DNA of 64,000 nt, from contig DEQW01000006.1 in assembly GCA_002360635.1 (NCBI GenBank), forward strand, positions 214,135-278,134, read 5' to 3'. Made by a program: the position numbers and the translations under genes. Position 1 is the first letter of the stretch. Each line of letters starts with the position of its first letter. The notes beneath the pieces were generated by a model. That model had not been told where the DNA came from and searched no databases. It saw nothing but the letters and a program-made list of their open reading frames with translations. Below, one piece after another: positions 16,022 to 24,715 of the stretch. Source of the stretch: Flavobacteriaceae bacterium UBA3356. Its GTDB lineage: Bacteria; Bacteroidota; Bacteroidia; Flavobacteriales; Flavobacteriaceae.

Positions 16022-17485
16022 TTATAAACCACTGATGTACCCTCCATACACATCCTTAAATTCTAACCCATCGCCCAAATTATGCTTGCTCAATTTTTTA
16101 TATTCTGAAAGTGCCCATAATACAAACTCTTTGTAAAATGGTCTGTCTTTTGCTGAAATATCTGGTACGTGCTTTTTCAGCAATTGCTCTAATGGTTCAA
16201 TCTTGTTGAGTTGACGTTTATATTCAGTATCGGATAGCGTATCCAAGAGTTCAAAACCGCTTTCTTCAAAAAACCAAGCGACAACATTGGCGTAGGGGTC
16301 TACATCGCTTTCTTTATGTAGTTTCTCTATTTTCGGAAAATAGTTTTCAAATTGCGACTTAACAGCACTGTTAATCAATTGTTCAGCAACCTCGCTAGCG
16401 CCTTCTTGTTCGCCTTCATACACCAATTCTACTTTTCCAGTAATGGCAGGGATAATACCCATAAAATCACTTAACCTGACTGAAGTTTTTTCTTCTCCAT
16501 TTTGCAACGCCCGTCTTTCAGCTGTACTTAATAAATTTTCGAAAGCGGTAATACTAAGTCGAGCACTCACCCCACTTTTAGCATCAATAAACTCACTTTT
16601 ACGGGCTTCAAAACTTATTTGTTCTACAATATCTTTTGCCAATTCAGGGACGTAAATTTTTTCTTTGGTTGCAGAAGCTTCCGCGGTTTCCTGTTCGGTA
16701 ATGGTTCGTGCAGTTTCAATATCATCTGGATAATGCGTCAATATTTGCGAACCAATTCTATCTTTTAATGGTGTTACAATACTTCCTCGATTGGTGTAAT
16801 CTTCCGGGTTTGCAGTAAACACAAACTGAACATCCAACGGCATCCGTAATTTAAAGCCACGAATCTGTACATCGCCTTCTTGTAAAATATTGAACAGTGC
16901 TACTTGTATGCGTGGTTGTAAATCGGGCAATTCGTTAATAACAAAAATGCTTCGGTTAGCACGTGGAATCATCCCAAAATGAATCACACGGTCATCAGCA
17001 TAGGTCAGTTTTAAATTGGCAGCTTTAATAGGATCCACATCTCCTATAATATCGGCCACAGTAACATCAGGCGTTGCCAGTTTTTCTGAAAAACGTTCAT
17101 CACGATGTAACCATTCAATAGGTGTTTTATCGCCTTTTTCTTGCACAATTTCTTTAGCATACCGTGAAATAGGGTGAAAAGGATCATCATTAATCTCACT
17201 GCCTGCAACAACAGGAATGTATTCATCCAACAAGGAAACCATTTGTCGTGCCAAACGGGTTTTGGCCTGGCCTCGTAACCCAAGAAGATTTATGTTGTGT
17301 TTAGAAAGGATGGCACGTTCCAATTCTGGAATAACGGTATAATCGTAACCGTGAATTCCTTCAAAAACGGTTTCTTTTTTTAATAATTTCTGAAGTAAAT
17401 TTCTGCGTAATTCTTCTTTTATGGTTTTGTATTCAAATCTGGCTTTTTTTAAGTCACCGAAGGTTTTTATATTCTCTATTTTCAT
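16022..17485 (-). CDS. MoxR/Mg-chelatase-like AAA+ ATPase
   Basis: A 487-residue AAA+ ATPase of the BchI/ChlI-like branch, working with a VWA protein. The P-loop GLRGQAKT lies near residues 69-76; it has Ala where the classic GKT has Gly, which leaves the Lys-Thr pair intact. The Walker B region is IFVINELPDL near 177, with Asn-Glu rather than Asp-Glu. Sensor/arginine segments QFVFTANPEDYTNRGSI and LKDRIGSQILTHYP follow, the usual pattern of Mg-chelatase-type ATPases. The C-terminal 180 residues are helical. It follows the VWA gene by 18 bp in one operon. In such pairs the ATPase remodels or inserts metal into a client; no chlorophyll or cobalamin genes are near, so the client is unknown. Confidence 0.88.
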   Translation of the reverse strand: MKIENIKTFGDLKKARFEYKTIKEELRRNLLQKLLKKETVFEGIHGYDYTVIPELERAILSKHNINLLGLRGQAKTRLARQMVSLLDEYIPVVAGSEINDDPFHPISRYAKEIVQEKGDKTPIEWLHRDERFSEKLATPDVTVADIIGDVDPIKAANLKLTYADDRVIHFGMIPRANRSIFVINELPDLQPRIQVALFNILQEGDVQIRGFKLRMPLDVQFVFTANPEDYTNRGSIVTPLKDRIGSQILTHYPDDIETARTITEQETAEASATKEKIYVPELAKDIVEQISFEARKSEFIDAKSGVSARLSITAFENLLSTAERRALQNGEEKTSVRLSDFMGIIPAITGKVELVYEGEQEGASEVAEQLINSAVKSQFENYFPKIEKLHKESDVDPYANVVAWFFEESGFELLDTLSDTEYKRQLNKIEPLEQLLKKHVPDISAKDRPFYKEFVLWALSEYKKLSKHNLGDGLEFKDVYGGYISGL

Positions 17486-17503
17486 ATTTTCTTTTTCTAA
17501 GTA

Positions 17504-18643
17504 CTATCTTATTCTTTTTCTTCTGTTGGTCTCATAATCAGTAAAAATCATTTCTCCTAATCCTTTCAAACCAGTGTAAAATGCCTTCCCTTGATTGGCG
17601 ACTGTAAATTGATCCACAAACTGCATTAAGTAAGGATCTTCGGCAATCATAAAGGTGGTAATAGGAATGTGCAGTTTACGAGCTTGACGCGCCATCATAT
17701 AACATTTCTTTACAATGTTTGGGTCGAGCCCAACACTGTTTTTATAATACTCACCATTAGGAAGCTGCATACAGCTTGGTTTTCCATCGGTAATCATAAA
17801 AATCTGTTTGTTGGTATTTCGTTTTCTGCGCAGCATATCCATGGCTAACTGCAATCCTGCAACTGTATTCGTATGAAACGGCCCTACGTTTAAATAGGGT
17901 AAGTCTTTAATTTTTATGGGCCAAGCATCGTTTCCGAAGACTAGAATATCCAACGTATCTTTTGGATACCGGGTAGTAATCAACTCAGAAAGTGCCATTG
18001 CAACTTTTTTGGCAGGTGTAATGCGATCTTCACCATATAAAATCATACTGTGGCTAATATCGATCATCAACACCGTGCTCATTTGTGACTTGTGCATAGA
18101 CTCTTCAACCACTAGATCTTTTTCTGAAAGATTAAAGCCATCAATCCCGTGATTAATTTGAGCGTTTTTTAAGCTTTCGGTCATGGAAATCCGTTCTAAC
18201 GGATCTCCAAATTGATAATTTCTAAACTCTCCTGCTTGCTCATCACCTTGGCCAATATATTTAGTTTTATGATTTCCACCAGCACTTCGTTTTAATTTTC
18301 CGAAAATCTGTTCCAAAGCACGTTTCCGAAGTGAACGCTCCAATTTTTCGGTAATCGAATTTTTGCCTTCCTCTTTACCACCACCTTTTCCATCGGGACG
18401 GAATTCTTCACGGATGTATCCTTTCTTTTTCAGGTCTTTAATAAAATCGTCTATGGTGTATTCCGAAGTAGTGAGATTATACTCTTCATCCAACTGTCGT
18501 AACCAATCAATCGCTTCATCAAAATCACCTGATGTATGCGTAATTAATTCCTGAAAAATTTCGAAAAGTCGTTCAAAGGGAGATTGTTCCTTTGGGTCAT
18601 GTTTTGTAAAAACAAATCCCGTCGGCCTATTTTTCTTCTTCAT
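17504..18643 (-). CDS. VWA-domain protein partnered with MoxR-like ATPase
   Basis: A 379-residue cytoplasmic protein. The N-terminal half is charged and helical (with a GGGKEEGKNSI stretch). The C-terminal half is a von Willebrand A domain with an intact MIDAS motif DISHS in VLMIDISHSMILYG near residue 193, and the later acidic residue in FMITDGKPS near 279. It is comparable to the ChlD/CoxE-type partners that bind metal and couple to AAA+ ATPases. It is the first gene of the operon with the ATPase gene 18 bp downstream. A -7 box sits only 4 nt before its start codon. Confidence 0.88.
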   Translation of the reverse strand: MKKKNRPTGFVFTKHDPKEQSPFERLFEIFQELITHTSGDFDEAIDWLRQLDEEYNLTTSEYTIDDFIKDLKKKGYIREEFRPDGKGGGKEEGKNSITEKLERSLRKRALEQIFGKLKRSAGGNHKTKYIGQGDEQAGEFRNYQFGDPLERISMTESLKNAQINHGIDGFNLSEKDLVVEESMHKSQMSTVLMIDISHSMILYGEDRITPAKKVAMALSELITTRYPKDTLDILVFGNDAWPIKIKDLPYLNVGPFHTNTVAGLQLAMDMLRRKRNTNKQIFMITDGKPSCMQLPNGEYYKNSVGLDPNIVKKCYMMARQARKLHIPITTFMIAEDPYLMQFVDQFTVANQGKAFYTGLKGLGEMIFTDYETNRRKRIR

Positions 18644-18647
18644 ACCT

Positions 18648-18655
18648 TAAAGATA
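18648..18655 (-). promoter_or_regulatory. -7 box 4 nt before the VWA start codon
   Basis: The minus strand reads TATCTTTA, then AGGT, then ATG (18643). The arrangement suggests a leaderless or nearly leaderless transcript. Confidence 0.5.
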
Positions 18656-18720
18656 CCAATTTTATAAAGAAAAAAATATACGTATTAACAGCCTTTTAAG
18701 ACTTGCTCTTTCACATTTTC

Positions 18721-18737
18721 TTAACTTTATAAGTTAA
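18721..18737. promoter_or_regulatory. Palindrome TTAACTT-TAT-AAGTTAA upstream of VPS10-like gene
   Basis: Perfect 7-bp arms around a 3-bp centre, overlapping a -7-like TAACTTTA (18722-18729) and followed by a T-run, 25 bp before the start codon at 18763. It could be an operator over the promoter or the end of a terminator. Confidence 0.35.
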
Positions 18738-18762
18738 TTTTTATTTCTGAAAAAACCAATCG

Positions 18763-21700
18763 ATGAAAAAACTATTCCTTTTTACATTTTTACTGTTTTC
18801 ATTCTCTTCATTTTCGCAACAACTTTCAATGGATATTATGAAAGACATGAAACCTCGAAACATTGGTCCTGGTGGCATGTCCGGTCGTGTTACTGCCATT
18901 GATGTTGTAACTGACAACCCTGACATTATGTATGTGGGGACAGCTTCCGGTGGCTTATGGAAAAGTAACAGTGGAGGGATAAAATGGAATCCTATTTTCG
19001 ACAATCAACCTACTGCTTCTATCGGTGCGGTGGCTATTCAACAATCCAACCCATCTGTAATTTGGGTAGGAACCGGAGAAGGAAACCCAAGAAACAGTTT
19101 AAATGGTGGGTATGGAGTTTATAGATCACTCAATGGCGGAAAGACATGGCAATCTATGGGATTGGAAAAAACCCGCCATATTCACCGTATTATTATTGAC
19201 CCAACCGACCCAAATACGATATATGTTGGAGCCATTGGTTCGCCGTGGGGTGAACATCCTGAACGTGGTGTTTTTAAAACTACCGATGGCGGGAAAACTT
19301 GGAATAAAATCCTTTTTGTAAATAATAAAACTGGTGTTGCCGATATGGTGATGGATCCTACCAATCCTAATAAATTAATGGTTGCCATGTGGGAACACAA
19401 GCGCGAACCGTGGTTTTTCACCTCTGGTGGTGAAGGCAGTGGTTTGTACGTAACCTACGATGGTGGCGAAACTTGGGAAGAACGAACCGATAAAGACGGC
19501 TTGCCAAAAGGTGATTTGGGACGAATTGGGGTAGCCATTGCACCTAATAAACCTAACATTGTATATGCTTTGGTAGAGTCTAAAAAGAATGCCTTATACA
19601 AAAGTGAAGACGGTGGTTTTACCTGGAAGATGATCAATAACGATATGAGCGAAATTGGAAACCGTCCTTTTTATTATGCTGAAATTTACGTAGACCCCGA
19701 AAATGAAAATAGAGTGTTTTCAGTATTTACGTATGTGAATGTTTCGCAAGATGGCGGAAAGAGTTTTGAGCAATTAATGGGGGCTTATGGCGTCGATAAT
19801 GGCGTGCACCCCGATCATCACGCGTGGTGGATTCATCCTGAAGATGGAAGCTTTATGTTGGATGGAAACGACGGTGGACTCAATATTACTCACGACGGTG
19901 GTGAATCGTGGCGCTTTATAGGAAACCTTCCTGTTGCGCAGTTTTACCATATTGCTGTGGATAACGAGTTTCCGTATAACGTATATGGTGGTATGCAGGA
20001 TAATGGTAGCTGGCGAGGTCCAGCTTATGTTTGGAAAGACCAAGGAATTAGAAACAGCTATTGGCAGGAAATTAGTTTTGGTGATGGGTTTGATGTAGTT
20101 CCAGATCCAGATGACAGTCAATATGGATGGACGATGAGCCAACAAGGGTATGTAAGTAGATACGATCATATCACTGGAAATAATTATACCGTACGCCCTA
20201 CACACCCAGATCCTGATATGCATTTACGTTTTAATTGGAACAGTGCCATAAATATTGACCCTTTTAATTCAAACACTTTGTACTTCGGAAGTCAATTTGT
20301 ACATAAAAGTACCGATAAAGGGCTCGCTTGGGAAGTAATTTCACCAGACCTTACTACCAACGACCCTGAAAAACAAAAACAAGATGAAAGTGGCGGATTA
20401 ACGTTAGATGCTACTGGCGCCGAAAATCACACTACTATTTTAGTTATTGAGCCTTCCCCAGTTGAGCAAAATATGCTTTGGGCAGGAACTGATGACGGGC
20501 GCGTACATTACACACAAAATGGAAGAAATAGTTGGACAGATGTTTCAAACAATATTCCTGGATTACCTGAAGGTAGCTGGATTGTACAAATAAAAGCTTC
20601 CAATAAAAATAAAGGTGAAGCGCTTTTGGTTGCTAACGATTACCGACGCTTTAATTACACCCCATATGCCTATAGAACGACTAATTACGGAAAAACTTGG
20701 AACCGAATCGTTGATGAAGACGATGTTATAAGCTACACGTTAAGCATCGTAGAAGACCCAAAAGAAAAGAATCTATTATTCTTAGGAACTGATGATGGAC
20801 TGTATGTTTCAATTGACGCTGGAAACAACTGGCAAAAATGGACTCACGGTTTTCCTACGGTTTCAGTAAAAGATTTAGTAATTCAGCCGAGGGAACATGA
20901 TTTAGTTATAGGAACCTTCGGAAGAGCGGCTTGGGTATTGGATGATATTCGTCCATTACGGGAGATTGCTCGTAACAAATCAGTCTTAGATCAAAATAGT
21001 AAGCTGTTTGAAGCCCCTACCGCTTACGAAGCTTCTTATCAACAGCCCACTGGCAGCCGTTTTGGTGCAGATGCACTATTCAATGGAGAAAATAGAAGTA
21101 GCGGAGCCTTATTTAAGTATTACTTTAAAAAGGATGACAGTGAAACAACCGAGAAAGATGAAAATGAAGAGGGTTCTGAAGAAAAAGAGGAAACAGACGA
21201 CACAGCTTCCGAAGAAAAAATGGATGGCAAACACAAGGACAGCTTGTATTTAAGAATTTACGATGGTTCCCGTTTAATTAGAACCTTAAAACAGAAAAAA
21301 CCGGACAGTACAGGTATTTACACGTGGCGATGGCGTATGAATGAAGCCGGTGTAGACCGTCCTTCTCGTTCTATTAGAGATAGAAAAAACGAACCGAGTG
21401 GTACTTCGGTAAAGCCTGGAACTTACAGAGCGGAGCTTTCATATAACGATGAAACCTCAACCAGTTTAATAACCGTAAAAAGCGATCCAAGGCTTACTGT
21501 TTCAGAAAAAGCTATTAACGAGGCTTACACTGCTTCAAAAGAATTGGAAAAAATGACCCAAACTGCTGCCGATGCAGTAAAGCAATTGGTGGAAAGTAAA
21601 AACACGGCAGAAGATTTCAGAAAAAAATTAAAAGAAAACGCTTCAGAAGAAAAAAAATACAAAGACGAAATTAAAGCCAGTAAAGAGATTGTGAAGAAAA

Positions 21701-21996
21701 TAGACTCAGTCATTACTATCTATTTAGGCAAAGAAGACGATAGGCAAGGTATTGTGCGCAGTACAGAGCCTAATGTAATGCAACGCATTGGTCAAGCAAG
21801 ATGGTATAGTGGCAGTCGTCCTAATGGAATGACAGCTACAGAACAACGGTTAATGCAACACGCCAAAAATGCATTAGCCGAAGCATTAAAAGCCACCAAC
21901 AATTTCTTTGTAACCGAATGGCCAGAATATAAGTCTAATATGGAAAGTATAGAGTTGTCCCCATTTAAAGAAACAAAAACCTTCGAAACCAATTAA
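18763..21996 (+). CDS. Secreted VPS10/sortilin-like BNR-repeat protein
   Basis: A 1077-residue exported protein with a signal peptide at 1-18 (LFTFLLFSFSSFSQ). About residues 30-730 are built of repeated BNR/sialidase-like blades with the signature SxDGGxTW (RSLNGGKTWQ, KTTDGGKTWN, TYDGGETWEE, KSEDGGFTWK, THDGGESWR). These fold as the ten-bladed propeller of the VPS10/sortilin family. A strongly acidic spacer (Glu/Asp-rich, about 790-825) and a C-terminal helical domain follow. In Bacteroidota such proteins are often labelled glycosyl hydrolases, but I see no catalytic residues to support that; a binding or peptidase-associated role is as likely. It starts an operon with the S9 peptidase gene 9 bp downstream. 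Confidence 0.85.
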   Translation: MKKLFLFTFLLFSFSSFSQQLSMDIMKDMKPRNIGPGGMSGRVTAIDVVTDNPDIMYVGTASGGLWKSNSGGIKWNPIFDNQPTASIGAVAIQQSNPSVIWVGTGEGNPRNSLNGGYGVYRSLNGGKTWQSMGLEKTRHIHRIIIDPTDPNTIYVGAIGSPWGEHPERGVFKTTDGGKTWNKILFVNNKTGVADMVMDPTNPNKLMVAMWEHKREPWFFTSGGEGSGLYVTYDGGETWEERTDKDGLPKGDLGRIGVAIAPNKPNIVYALVESKKNALYKSEDGGFTWKMINNDMSEIGNRPFYYAEIYVDPENENRVFSVFTYVNVSQDGGKSFEQLMGAYGVDNGVHPDHHAWWIHPEDGSFMLDGNDGGLNITHDGGESWRFIGNLPVAQFYHIAVDNEFPYNVYGGMQDNGSWRGPAYVWKDQGIRNSYWQEISFGDGFDVVPDPDDSQYGWTMSQQGYVSRYDHITGNNYTVRPTHPDPDMHLRFNWNSAINIDPFNSNTLYFGSQFVHKSTDKGLAWEVISPDLTTNDPEKQKQDESGGLTLDATGAENHTTILVIEPSPVEQNMLWAGTDDGRVHYTQNGRNSWTDVSNNIPGLPEGSWIVQIKASNKNKGEALLVANDYRRFNYTPYAYRTTNYGKTWNRIVDEDDVISYTLSIVEDPKEKNLLFLGTDDGLYVSIDAGNNWQKWTHGFPTVSVKDLVIQPREHDLVIGTFGRAAWVLDDIRPLREIARNKSVLDQNSKLFEAPTAYEASYQQPTGSRFGADALFNGENRSSGALFKYYFKKDDSETTEKDENEEGSEEKEETDDTASEEKMDGKHKDSLYLRIYDGSRLIRTLKQKKPDSTGIYTWRWRMNEAGVDRPSRSIRDRKNEPSGTSVKPGTYRAELSYNDETSTSLITVKSDPRLTVSEKAINEAYTASKELEKMTQTAADAVKQLVESKNTAEDFRKKLKENASEEKKYKDEIKASKEIVKKIDSVITIYLGKEDDRQGIVRSTEPNVMQRIGQARWYSGSRPNGMTATEQRLMQHAKNALAEALKATNNFFVTEWPEYKSNMESIELSPFKETKTFETN

Positions 21997-22005
21997 ACAA
22001 CCAAT

Positions 22006-23928
22006 ATGATGAAAAAACTCTTAGTAATCAGTCTCGGTTTGCTTCTTTTCTATTCCTGTAAGGAAGAGAAAAAAGAGGAAACCGCACAAGTGGAAGAAAT
22101 CAAACAGTATTCCATTGAACAGTTTATGGACAACGAGAATGCCTATGCAAATGGGTATTCGCCAGACAAGTCCAATGTATTAATGACCAGCAACCGTTCT
22201 GGCATTTACAATATGTACTCGGTACCAGCCACTGGCGGTGAAATGACGCCTATTACCCAATCGGATAGTGCTTCGGTATATGGTATTTCATATTTTCCTG
22301 AAGACGACCGTATTTTATTCCGTATGGATGGGAATGGTGATGAAATTTTCAAGATTTATATGAAAGATAGCACCGGAATTAAAGCTTTAACACCCACCGA
22401 AAAGGTTCGTGCATTGTTCCGTGGTTGGGCAAAAGACGGAAAAAGCTTTTTCTACGGAAGTAATGAACGTGATTCCAAATTTATGGATCATTATGAAATG
22501 GATATAGAAACGTTTACACCTAAAGTAATCTATAAAAATGAAGACGGAATGGAATTTGGCGGAATGAGCGAAGACCGAAAGTACATCGCCTTAGGAAAAG
22601 CCATTAACACCAATGATAGTGATTTATATATTCTGAATACCGAAACAGGTGAAAGAACGAAAATCAATGATTCGTTAAGCGGAAATTCGCCTGAGGATTT
22701 TTCACCAGACGGAAAATCACTGTACTACACAACCGATGCCGATGGTGAGTATAGTACGCTTATGAAGTATAATATAGCTGAAGATACTTCGGAAAAAGTT
22801 GCTGAACGCGATTGGGACATTACTGGTTTTTATTTTACCCATAACGGCACCTACCAGCTTATGTTTACCAATGAAGATGCAGAAACCAAAATGGAAGTGA
22901 AAGAAGTGGCTAGCGGAGATGTAATAGACTTTCCTGAAATTGAAGGACAGAGCATTAACAGCGCTAGTTTTTCTAGGGATGAAACCATGGCTTTACTTAG
23001 AGCTGGAGGATCACATACGCCAACAAATTCGTATTCGTATAATTTAAAAACCAAAAAGCTTAACCAACTTACTGATGTATTAAACGATGAAATAGACGGA
23101 GACGATTTAGTCTCTGCTGAAGTCGTTCGTTTTAAATCGTTTGATGGATTGGAAATTCCTGCAATCTATTATCAACCTAAGCAAGCAAGTGCCGAAAATA
23201 AAGTTCCGGCGATGGTTTGGGTTCACGGTGGTCCTGGCGGACAATCAAGACAAGGCTTTAACTCGACTATTCAATATTTGGTAAACCATGGGTATGCAAT
23301 TTTAGCGGTAAACAACCGCGGAAGTAGTGGTTATGGTAAGTCTTTTTACAAAATGGACGATCAAAACCATGGCGATAAAGATTTAAAAGATTGCATTGCC
23401 GGGAAAGATTGGCTAGCTGAACAAGACGTTATTGATGGAGATAAAATTGGAATCATTGGTGGTTCGTATGGCGGATATATGACGATGGCAGCATTGACAT
23501 ACGCCCCAGAAGAATTTGATGTAGGTGTGAATATATTTGGTGTAACAAATTGGTTACGAACGCTAAAAAGCATTCCACCGTGGTGGGAATCATTCAAAGA
23601 GGCACTTTATACTGAAATGGGCGACCCAAATACAACAGATTCTGTAAGGTTAAGAGAGATTTCTCCTCTATTCCATACTGATAAAGTAACAAAACCCCTT
23701 ATGGTATTGCAAGGAGCGCAAGATCCTCGTGTATTACAAGTGGAAAGTGACGAGATTGTTGCCGGCGTTAAAAAGAATGGTGTACCTGTAGAGTACGTTC
23801 TTTTTGAAGATGAGGGCCACGGTTTTGTTAAAAAAGAAAACCAAATTGAGGCTTATGGAAAAATTAAAGACTTTTTGGATAAATACCTAAAAGGCGAAGG
23901 CCAACAAGGTATGGATACAGGAATGTAG
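22006..23928 (+). CDS. S9 family prolyl oligopeptidase-like lipoprotein
   Basis: A 640-residue serine peptidase with a lipoprotein signal (LLLFYSC, lipobox Cys near residue 18). It has an N-terminal beta-propeller (about 40-370: MTSNRSGIYNMYSVP, FSPDGKSLYYTTDADG) and a C-terminal alpha/beta-hydrolase domain. The catalytic triad is visible: Ser487 in GGSYGGY, Asp near 573 in GAQDPRV, His near 605 in EDEGHGF. Enzymes of this type cut short peptides, often after proline or acyl-amino acids. It is cotranscribed with the VPS10-like gene, and the hairpin at 23962-24003 ends the unit. Confidence 0.93.
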   Translation: MMKKLLVISLGLLLFYSCKEEKKEETAQVEEIKQYSIEQFMDNENAYANGYSPDKSNVLMTSNRSGIYNMYSVPATGGEMTPITQSDSASVYGISYFPEDDRILFRMDGNGDEIFKIYMKDSTGIKALTPTEKVRALFRGWAKDGKSFFYGSNERDSKFMDHYEMDIETFTPKVIYKNEDGMEFGGMSEDRKYIALGKAINTNDSDLYILNTETGERTKINDSLSGNSPEDFSPDGKSLYYTTDADGEYSTLMKYNIAEDTSEKVAERDWDITGFYFTHNGTYQLMFTNEDAETKMEVKEVASGDVIDFPEIEGQSINSASFSRDETMALLRAGGSHTPTNSYSYNLKTKKLNQLTDVLNDEIDGDDLVSAEVVRFKSFDGLEIPAIYYQPKQASAENKVPAMVWVHGGPGGQSRQGFNSTIQYLVNHGYAILAVNNRGSSGYGKSFYKMDDQNHGDKDLKDCIAGKDWLAEQDVIDGDKIGIIGGSYGGYMTMAALTYAPEEFDVGVNIFGVTNWLRTLKSIPPWWESFKEALYTEMGDPNTTDSVRLREISPLFHTDKVTKPLMVLQGAQDPRVLQVESDEIVAGVKKNGVPVEYVLFEDEGHGFVKKENQIEAYGKIKDFLDKYLKGEGQQGMDTGM

Positions 23929-23961
23929 TTAAAACGCTTCAATTTCTAATTAATAAATAGT

Positions 23962-24003
23962 ATACTGGTGGTGCAATTCTAAAAAGAGTTTTGCCACCAG
24001 TAT
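23962..24003 (+). terminator. Terminator-like hairpin after the S9 peptidase gene
   Basis: ATACTGGTGG(TG)CAA pairs with TTGCCACCAGTAT around an A-rich loop, followed by TATTTTA and A-runs. One two-base bulge is the only defect. Confidence 0.65.
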
Positions 24004-24025
24004 TATTTTAAAAAAAAAGATTAGC

Positions 24026-24715
24026 ATGCTTAAGAGATTTATTTCAATTTCAATTATTTTTTTATCAATTACTTCTGCAATAGCCCAAAATACGGCGGAA
24101 GACGAGTTAGGGAGTTGGTATATTTTGGCCACCAACAGTAAAGTTTCAGAAAAATTAAGTATTCAAGCACAAACCCAATTTAGGTTTTATGAGCTTGCAA
24201 GTGAATTGCAGCAGTTTAAAATAAGAACAGGTGCAAAATACCGTATTATGGAAGGACTTTCTGTAGGAGTTGGATATGCCTATTTCAGAAATGATTTTTC
24301 ATATTTATCAGAAGCCCCACCTTCCTTTGATGAGCATAGAATTGTTGAAGATGTTTATCTAGACCATAACGTAGGTAATGTTAACGTAGATCATCGTGCA
24401 AGATTTGAAAATAGATTTATTGTTCAAGACCAAGGTACAGACACTAGACACTGGTTTAGGTACATGGTTAAATTAAGCTATCCCTTTCTTGATAGATGGA
24501 GTGCAGATGTATATAATGAAATTTGGTTAAATGTAGGCGACGAACCTACTTTTGCCCAGAATTGGTTAGGGTTTGGCTTAGGATACAAGTTTAATGACCT
24601 TATTAAATCAAGAGTTGGTTACCAGAGAATACACTTGGACGGACCAGATTTTGATAGAATTTTGATAGGAATCACGTTTACACCCGACTTTACTAAACAA
24701 ACCAGCACACCATGA
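24026..24715 (+). CDS. DUF2490 domain outer-membrane-like protein
   Basis: A 229-residue exported protein with a signal peptide at about 1-21 (IFLSITSAIAQ). The rest is rich in alternating aromatic strands (GSWYILATNSKVSEKLSIQAQTQFRFYE, GVGYAYFRNDF, RARFENRFIVQD), the pattern of a small outer-membrane beta barrel; DUF2490 proteins are predicted to be so. The function is unknown. Its stop codon overlaps the start of the hydrolase-OsmC gene by four bases (ATGA), so translation of the two is probably coupled. Confidence 0.85.
   Translation: MLKRFISISIIFLSITSAIAQNTAEDELGSWYILATNSKVSEKLSIQAQTQFRFYELASELQQFKIRTGAKYRIMEGLSVGVGYAYFRNDFSYLSEAPPSFDEHRIVEDVYLDHNVGNVNVDHRARFENRFIVQDQGTDTRHWFRYMVKLSYPFLDRWSADVYNEIWLNVGDEPTFAQNWLGFGLGYKFNDLIKSRVGYQRIHLDGPDFDRILIGITFTPDFTKQTSTP

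Noticed and set aside
18763..21996. Glycosyl hydrolase call for the VPS10-like protein
   Set aside because: BNR-type Asp boxes are structural; no sialidase or other glycosidase catalytic set can be seen.
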